64,000 nucleotides of DNA from Mucilaginibacter paludis DSM 18603 (GTDB lineage Bacteria > Bacteroidota > Bacteroidia > Sphingobacteriales > Sphingobacteriaceae), in contig NZ_CM001403.1 of NCBI RefSeq assembly GCF_000166195.2, positions 4,978,432 through 5,042,431 on the forward strand, given 5' to 3'. Every line of letters begins with the position of its first letter. The first letter of the stretch is position 1. Below are positions 60,469 to 64,000 of the stretch, in pieces. The translations under genes and the position numbers were made by a program. The notes beneath the pieces were generated by a model. That model saw nothing but the letters and a program-made list of their open reading frames with translations, ran no database searches and was not told the DNA's origin.

Positions 60469-62868
60469 ATGAAGATCTCGTATAACTGGTTAAAGCAATT
60501 CATCCAAACAGATAAAAGTCCTGAAGAGTTATCCTGCATTTTAACCGGAATAGGTTTGGAGGTGGAGAGCCTTGAAAAAGTGCAGTCTATTCCCGGTGGT
60601 TTGGAAGGGCTGGTAATAGGCTATGTAAAGGAATGTGTACAGCACCCCAATGCTGATCGTTTACGCGTAACCAAGGTAGATGTTGGTACAGGCGAAGATC
60701 TACAGGTAGTTTGCGGCGCAGCTAATGTAGCCGCAGGGCAAAAGGTTGTGGTTGCTACGGTAGGTACAACGGTTTATCCACTAAAGGGCGAACCTTTTAA
60801 GATCAACAAATCTAAAATACGTGGCGAAGTATCCGAAGGGATGATATGTGCCGAGGATGAAGTAGGCTTAGGCGAATCGCACGACGGCATTATGGAGTTA
60901 GACTCTGATGCCGAAGTTGGCGCCTTAGCGAAGGATTATTTCAAACTGAACGACGATTATTTATATGAAATTGGGTTAACCCCTAACCGCGCCGACGCGG
61001 CATCGCACCTGGGTGCGGCAAGGGATATTGCAGCCTTTTTAAAAACTGACATCCTGAAGCCTGATGTAAGTGCGTTTAGGGTGGATAATCATGAACTTGA
61101 GATAGACGTAGTAGTTGAAAATGCCGCCGCAGCGCCCAGATACTCTGGCTTAACCATTTCGGGCGTTGAAGTGAAAGATTCACCTAAGTGGCTTAAAGAA
61201 AAGCTGGCTGTTATTGGCCTGCGTTCTATCAATAATATTGTTGATGCTACCAATTATGTACTGCACGGTTTGGGCCAGCCCATGCATGCTTTTGATGCAG
61301 ATGCAATCAGGGGCGGAAAGATAGTTGTAAAAACCGGCCTTGAGAGTGTAACCTTCAAAACTCTGGATGATGTCGATCGTAAACTTTCGGGCGATGACCT
61401 GATGATATGCGATGCTATCGGGCCGATGTGCATTGCCGGCGTTTTTGGTGGTGCCGAATCGGGCGTAAGCCAATCTACCAAAAATATATTCTTGGAGAGT
61501 GCTTATTTTAATGCTGTATCAGTTCGTAAAACATCCAAAAGGTTTGGTTTAAAAACAGATGCCTCGTTCCGCTTTGAGCGTGGTACCGATCCGGATATTA
61601 CAGTATTCGCTTTAAAGTACGCCGCATTGTTAATTAAGGAGATTGCAGGAGGAGTTATTTCATCCGAAATTTTTGATTTTTATCCTGCGCCGGTAGCGCC
61701 TTTTGATGTGGAGCTATCCTACAAAAACGTTGACAGGCTGATTGGTAAATCTATACCGCACGGCGAAATTAAAGCGATTATTACCGCTTTGGATATCGTG
61801 ATAACAGGCGAAACAGCCGAAGGATTATCACTCAAGGTACCTCCATACCGGGTTGACGTTACCCGGGATGTGGACGTGATAGAGGAGATATTACGGATTT
61901 ATGGCTATAACAATATCGAGATCCCTACCCAGATCAGGGCTTCGTTAAATACTTCGGGCAGGCCCGATAAGGATACCGTACAAAATACCATCTCGGATAT
62001 CCTGACAGCTAATGGGTTTAACGAGATCATGTCCAACTCGCTCACTAAATCGGTCTATGCCGAAAATATTGATGAGGCGGTAAAGATATTGAACCCGCTG
62101 AGCAGCGATCTGGATATCATGCGCCAAACGTTATTGTTTTCGGGCCTGGAAGCGCTGGCTTATAACCAGAACCGCAGAAATATGGATTTGAAGTTTTACG
62201 AGTTTGGTAAAACCTACAACCTGAAGGAAGAAAAGTACGTGGAGAACCAACGCTTTGCTTTATTTTTAAGCGGGGCAATGCAAACAGAAAATTGGAACGC
62301 CAAAACAACAGCGGCAACATTTTACAATTTAAAGGCCGTAGTTGACGGATTGATGGCCCGTCTTAACGTTACCGATTTTACTGTAGAGGATACTGCCGAC
62401 ACTAATTTTGCTTATGGTTTAAAATACAACCGTGGCAATAAAACATTGGTGAGTTTTGGCGCCGTAAGTAAGCCTGCCTTAAAAAAAGCCGACGTAGATA
62501 AGGAAGTATTTTATGCCGATTTTAATTTTGATGTATTGTTGGGCCTGGCTAAAAAGAATACGATAGTTTACCGGGAGGTATCTAAATTTCCGGCCGTGCG
62601 GCGCGATTTATCTATGCTGATTGATAAAGGCGTATCTTTCCAGCAGTTAAAAGGCATAGCCCAGAAAACCGAGCGTAAATTGCTTAAGGATGTAAACGTG
62701 TTTGATGTTTACCAGGGAGATAAGCTGCCATCAGGAAAAAAATCTTATGCGCTGAGCTTTGTATTGCAAGACGAGGAGAAAACATTAACCGACAAAGCTA
62801 TTGACGCCATAATGCAAAAATTAATTTATAACTTCGGTAAAGAGGCCGGGGCAGAGATCAGGAAATAG
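60469..62868 (+). CDS. pheT: Phenylalanyl-tRNA synthetase beta subunit
   Basis: A 799-residue protein with the standard PheT domain order. It starts MKISYNWLKQFI, then comes the tRNA-binding OB domain (ECVQHPNADRLRVTKVDVG, VCGAANVAAGQKV), the B3/B4 editing region (SINNIVDATNYVLHGLGQPMHAFD in parts), the B5 domain, the catalytic-like fold (FRFERGTDPD), and the C-terminal FDX-ACB anticodon-binding domain (FPAVRRDLSMLIDKG). With PheS it charges tRNA-Phe. PheS is not encoded in the window, so the two subunit genes are apart here. Confidence 0.97.
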   Translation: MKISYNWLKQFIQTDKSPEELSCILTGIGLEVESLEKVQSIPGGLEGLVIGYVKECVQHPNADRLRVTKVDVGTGEDLQVVCGAANVAAGQKVVVATVGTTVYPLKGEPFKINKSKIRGEVSEGMICAEDEVGLGESHDGIMELDSDAEVGALAKDYFKLNDDYLYEIGLTPNRADAASHLGAARDIAAFLKTDILKPDVSAFRVDNHELEIDVVVENAAAAPRYSGLTISGVEVKDSPKWLKEKLAVIGLRSINNIVDATNYVLHGLGQPMHAFDADAIRGGKIVVKTGLESVTFKTLDDVDRKLSGDDLMICDAIGPMCIAGVFGGAESGVSQSTKNIFLESAYFNAVSVRKTSKRFGLKTDASFRFERGTDPDITVFALKYAALLIKEIAGGVISSEIFDFYPAPVAPFDVELSYKNVDRLIGKSIPHGEIKAIITALDIVITGETAEGLSLKVPPYRVDVTRDVDVIEEILRIYGYNNIEIPTQIRASLNTSGRPDKDTVQNTISDILTANGFNEIMSNSLTKSVYAENIDEAVKILNPLSSDLDIMRQTLLFSGLEALAYNQNRRNMDLKFYEFGKTYNLKEEKYVENQRFALFLSGAMQTENWNAKTTAATFYNLKAVVDGLMARLNVTDFTVEDTADTNFAYGLKYNRGNKTLVSFGAVSKPALKKADVDKEVFYADFNFDVLLGLAKKNTIVYREVSKFPAVRRDLSMLIDKGVSFQQLKGIAQKTERKLLKDVNVFDVYQGDKLPSGKKSYALSFVLQDEEKTLTDKAIDAIMQKLIYNFGKEAGAEIRK

Positions 62869-63035
62869 CATTTGTTAGATGTTAGTAGGTTATTAAGTTA
62901 ATATGTTGTTAAATTTATCGGATATTTGTATGAAGTTTATTCATAGTCGTTGTCGGGATATTTAAAAAACAAATAACGTGATAGTAAGTCAGCCAGATAA
63001 CCAATCACTCTTTAACAAAACAATTAGAATAAGTA

Positions 63036-63326
63036 ATGGCTGTATTAGCTGAACATCTGGATAAAGTTATAGAAAAAACAGAGAGGTTAATTGAACTTTG
63101 TGGTGCTTTACAGGAAGAAAATGATTTGATGAAGCTGGAAAACCAGTCCTTAAAAGTAGCACTGTCAGCAAGTAAAGAAAAGAATAAAGAGTTTGAAGAA
63201 AAGCTTCGTGTATTGAAGTTAGCCAAGTCGTTTTCAGAAACAAATGAAAAAACGCTTGACATCAAGCAAAAAATTAACGAATTTGTGCGGGAAATAGATA
63301 AGTGTATTGTATTGCTTAAAAAGTAA
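63036..63326 (+). CDS. Coiled-coil protein upstream of zapA
   Basis: A 96-residue, almost wholly helical protein with heptad spacing: KVIEKTERLIELCGALQEEN, LKLENQSLKVAL and EFEEKLRVLKLAKS. It resembles small division-linked coiled coils such as ZapB in size and shape, and it stands 21 bp before zapA on the same strand. A role with ZapA in organising the FtsZ ring is inferred from context only. Confidence 0.78.
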   Translation: MAVLAEHLDKVIEKTERLIELCGALQEENDLMKLENQSLKVALSASKEKNKEFEEKLRVLKLAKSFSETNEKTLDIKQKINEFVREIDKCIVLLKK

Positions 63327-63347
63327 TACAAAAAAGTGAAATGCTCA

Positions 63348-63638
63348 ATGGGAGAAATCTCCATAAAAATAAATATTGCTGACAGAGTTTACCCCTTAAA
63401 GGTAAACATGGAAGAGGAAGAAATAATACGCAGAGCGGCTAAACTAATTAATGACCGGGTGAAGGAATACCAGGAAAATTATGCAGTTAAGGATAAGCAG
63501 GACCTGCTTTCGATGTGTGTGCTACACTACGCTACATCGGCTTTAAAAGCCGAGAAAAGGGTAGGGGTTGAAGACACGGAAGTAGCGGAAAGGGTTTACC
63601 ATTTAGATAATTTGTTGTCGGAGTTTTTCTCAAAGTAA
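63348..63638 (+). CDS. zapA: Cell division protein ZapA
   Basis: 96 residues from the ATG at 63348 (MGEISIKINIADRVYPLKV); a GTG at 63336 would add four. The N-terminal domain and the segment EEEEIIRRAAKLINDRVKEY followed by helices (LLSMCVLHYATSALKAEKR) fit ZapA, which bundles FtsZ filaments at midcell. The location before a 6S-like RNA and rny agrees with this. Confidence 0.9.
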   Translation: MGEISIKINIADRVYPLKVNMEEEEIIRRAAKLINDRVKEYQENYAVKDKQDLLSMCVLHYATSALKAEKRVGVEDTEVAERVYHLDNLLSEFFSK

Positions 63639-63670
63639 TAACGTTCTTTATCATACTAAGAGCAATTAAG

Positions 63671-63840
63671 ATTTAACCGCAGTTAAATTTTAAGTTTCAC
63701 TATTTATAAACTTAACACTTCAATATGAATGGAAGCGAGAGGGTATACGTTATTTCGAAGTATCTAACGATGATCCGGCTTTCAACACTTTATCGAAGTT
63801 TAATAATACATGAGGCTTAGAGTTTAGTTGCGGTTTTTTT
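63671..63840 (+). ncRNA. ssrS: Candidate 6S RNA
   Basis: A region of about 165 nt with no reading frame. Its ends pair: AACCGCA (63675-63681) with TGCGGTT (63829-63835), continued inward by an interrupted helix, and a T-run follows at once. The middle can form inner helices (for example GATAC/GTATC-type pairs and GGAAGC with GCTTTC), leaving a long, bubble-bearing hairpin as in 6S RNA. Position right after zapA matches the ssrS locus in many bacteria. 6S RNA binds RNA polymerase in stationary phase. Structure was read by eye. Confidence 0.6.
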
Positions 63841-63856
63841 ATTTTATACCAATTAT

Positions 63857-64000
63857 ATGAATATATTATATGCAATTATCGGGCTGTTGGTGGGCATCGG
63901 AGCGGGTGTGCCAATCGGTCGTTTTTTATTAAGAAAGCTCTTCCGCGATCAGGAAGTAGCTGCGCAAAATAAAGTAAAGAAAATTTTAAAGGATGCTGAA
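63857..64000 (+). CDS. rny: Ribonuclease Y, N-terminal part, cut by window end
   Basis: The first 48 codons run to the edge. They encode one membrane helix (MNILYAIIGLLVGIGAGVPIG) followed by a charged helix (RFLLRKLFRDQEVAAQNKVKK then ILKDAE), which matches the membrane anchor and coiled-coil start of RNase Y. That enzyme is a membrane-bound endonuclease that starts mRNA decay. The KH and HD domains lie beyond the window, so the call rests on the N-terminus and on the zapA neighbourhood. Confidence 0.75.
   Translation, partial: MNILYAIIGLLVGIGAGVPIGRFLLRKLFRDQEVAAQNKVKKILKDAE

Overview
The window is a piece of a Bacteroidota chromosome, most likely from the family Sphingobacteriaceae (Mucilaginibacter/Pedobacter-like). 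The evidence is a SusC/SusD pair, -7 promoter boxes of the form TAnnTTTG just upstream of many genes, few Shine-Dalgarno sites, an IcmF mutase, DUF4397 lipoproteins and the gene order zapA - 6S-like RNA - rny. Genus is inference; no rRNA or tRNA gene was seen.

Layout. 1-4 kb: the 3' part of an IS4-family transposase, a von Willebrand A membrane protein and fabG. 4.2-9.4 kb: a SusC/SusD/lipoprotein uptake operon closed by a strong terminator. 9.5-16.9 kb: purH, then the cell-shape cluster mreB-mreC-mreD-mrdA(PBP2)-rodA. 17-23 kb: tdk, ssb, conserved unknowns, an SDR and a long aromatic amino acid hydroxylase. 23-28.7 kb: a tail-anchored L7/L12-like protein, a J-like/flippase-like fusion, agmatine-to-putrescine genes aguB and aguA separated by an inverted-repeat cassette carrying a four-helix-bundle gene, and manA. 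28.7-30.7 kb: a PAS histidine kinase and receiver. 31.6-35.6 kb: hppD, hmgA and a fumarylacetoacetase-family gene, which with the hydroxylase at 21-23 kb cover most of Phe/Tyr breakdown. 35.7-36.5 kb: a 44-bp perfect palindrome followed by three tiny coupled genes of unknown function. 36.6-41.6 kb: an L,D-transpeptidase, a LytS/LytR-like two-component operon with a LiaF-like protein, and a RelE-type toxin-antitoxin pair. 41.7-45.2 kb: icmF, with two in-frame palindromic repeat insertions. 45.4-53 kb: a radical SAM protein and a cluster of an O-acyltransferase, a double acetyl-esterase, an outer-membrane protein and a second esterase. 53-58.7 kb: SRPBCC, YkuK-like, three DUF4397 lipoproteins, DedA and a zinc phospholipase C/P1-nuclease-like protein. 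58.8-64 kb: rpsT, radC, pheT, a coiled-coil protein, zapA, a 6S-like RNA and the start of rny.

Most of the window is ordinary core chromosome. The unusual signal lies in small repeated elements. Two double-hairpin elements of about 90 nt sit inside icmF and are translated in frame. A four-helix-bundle gene is bounded by 32-nt near-perfect inverted repeats, one extra copy of which runs into the 5' end of aguA. Further palindromic intergenic elements lie at 25, 37.5 and 60.2 kb. The operon of three overlapping mini-genes at 35.9-36.5 kb is the best candidate for an undescribed small gene system. All functional calls rest on reading motifs by eye; no database search was run.
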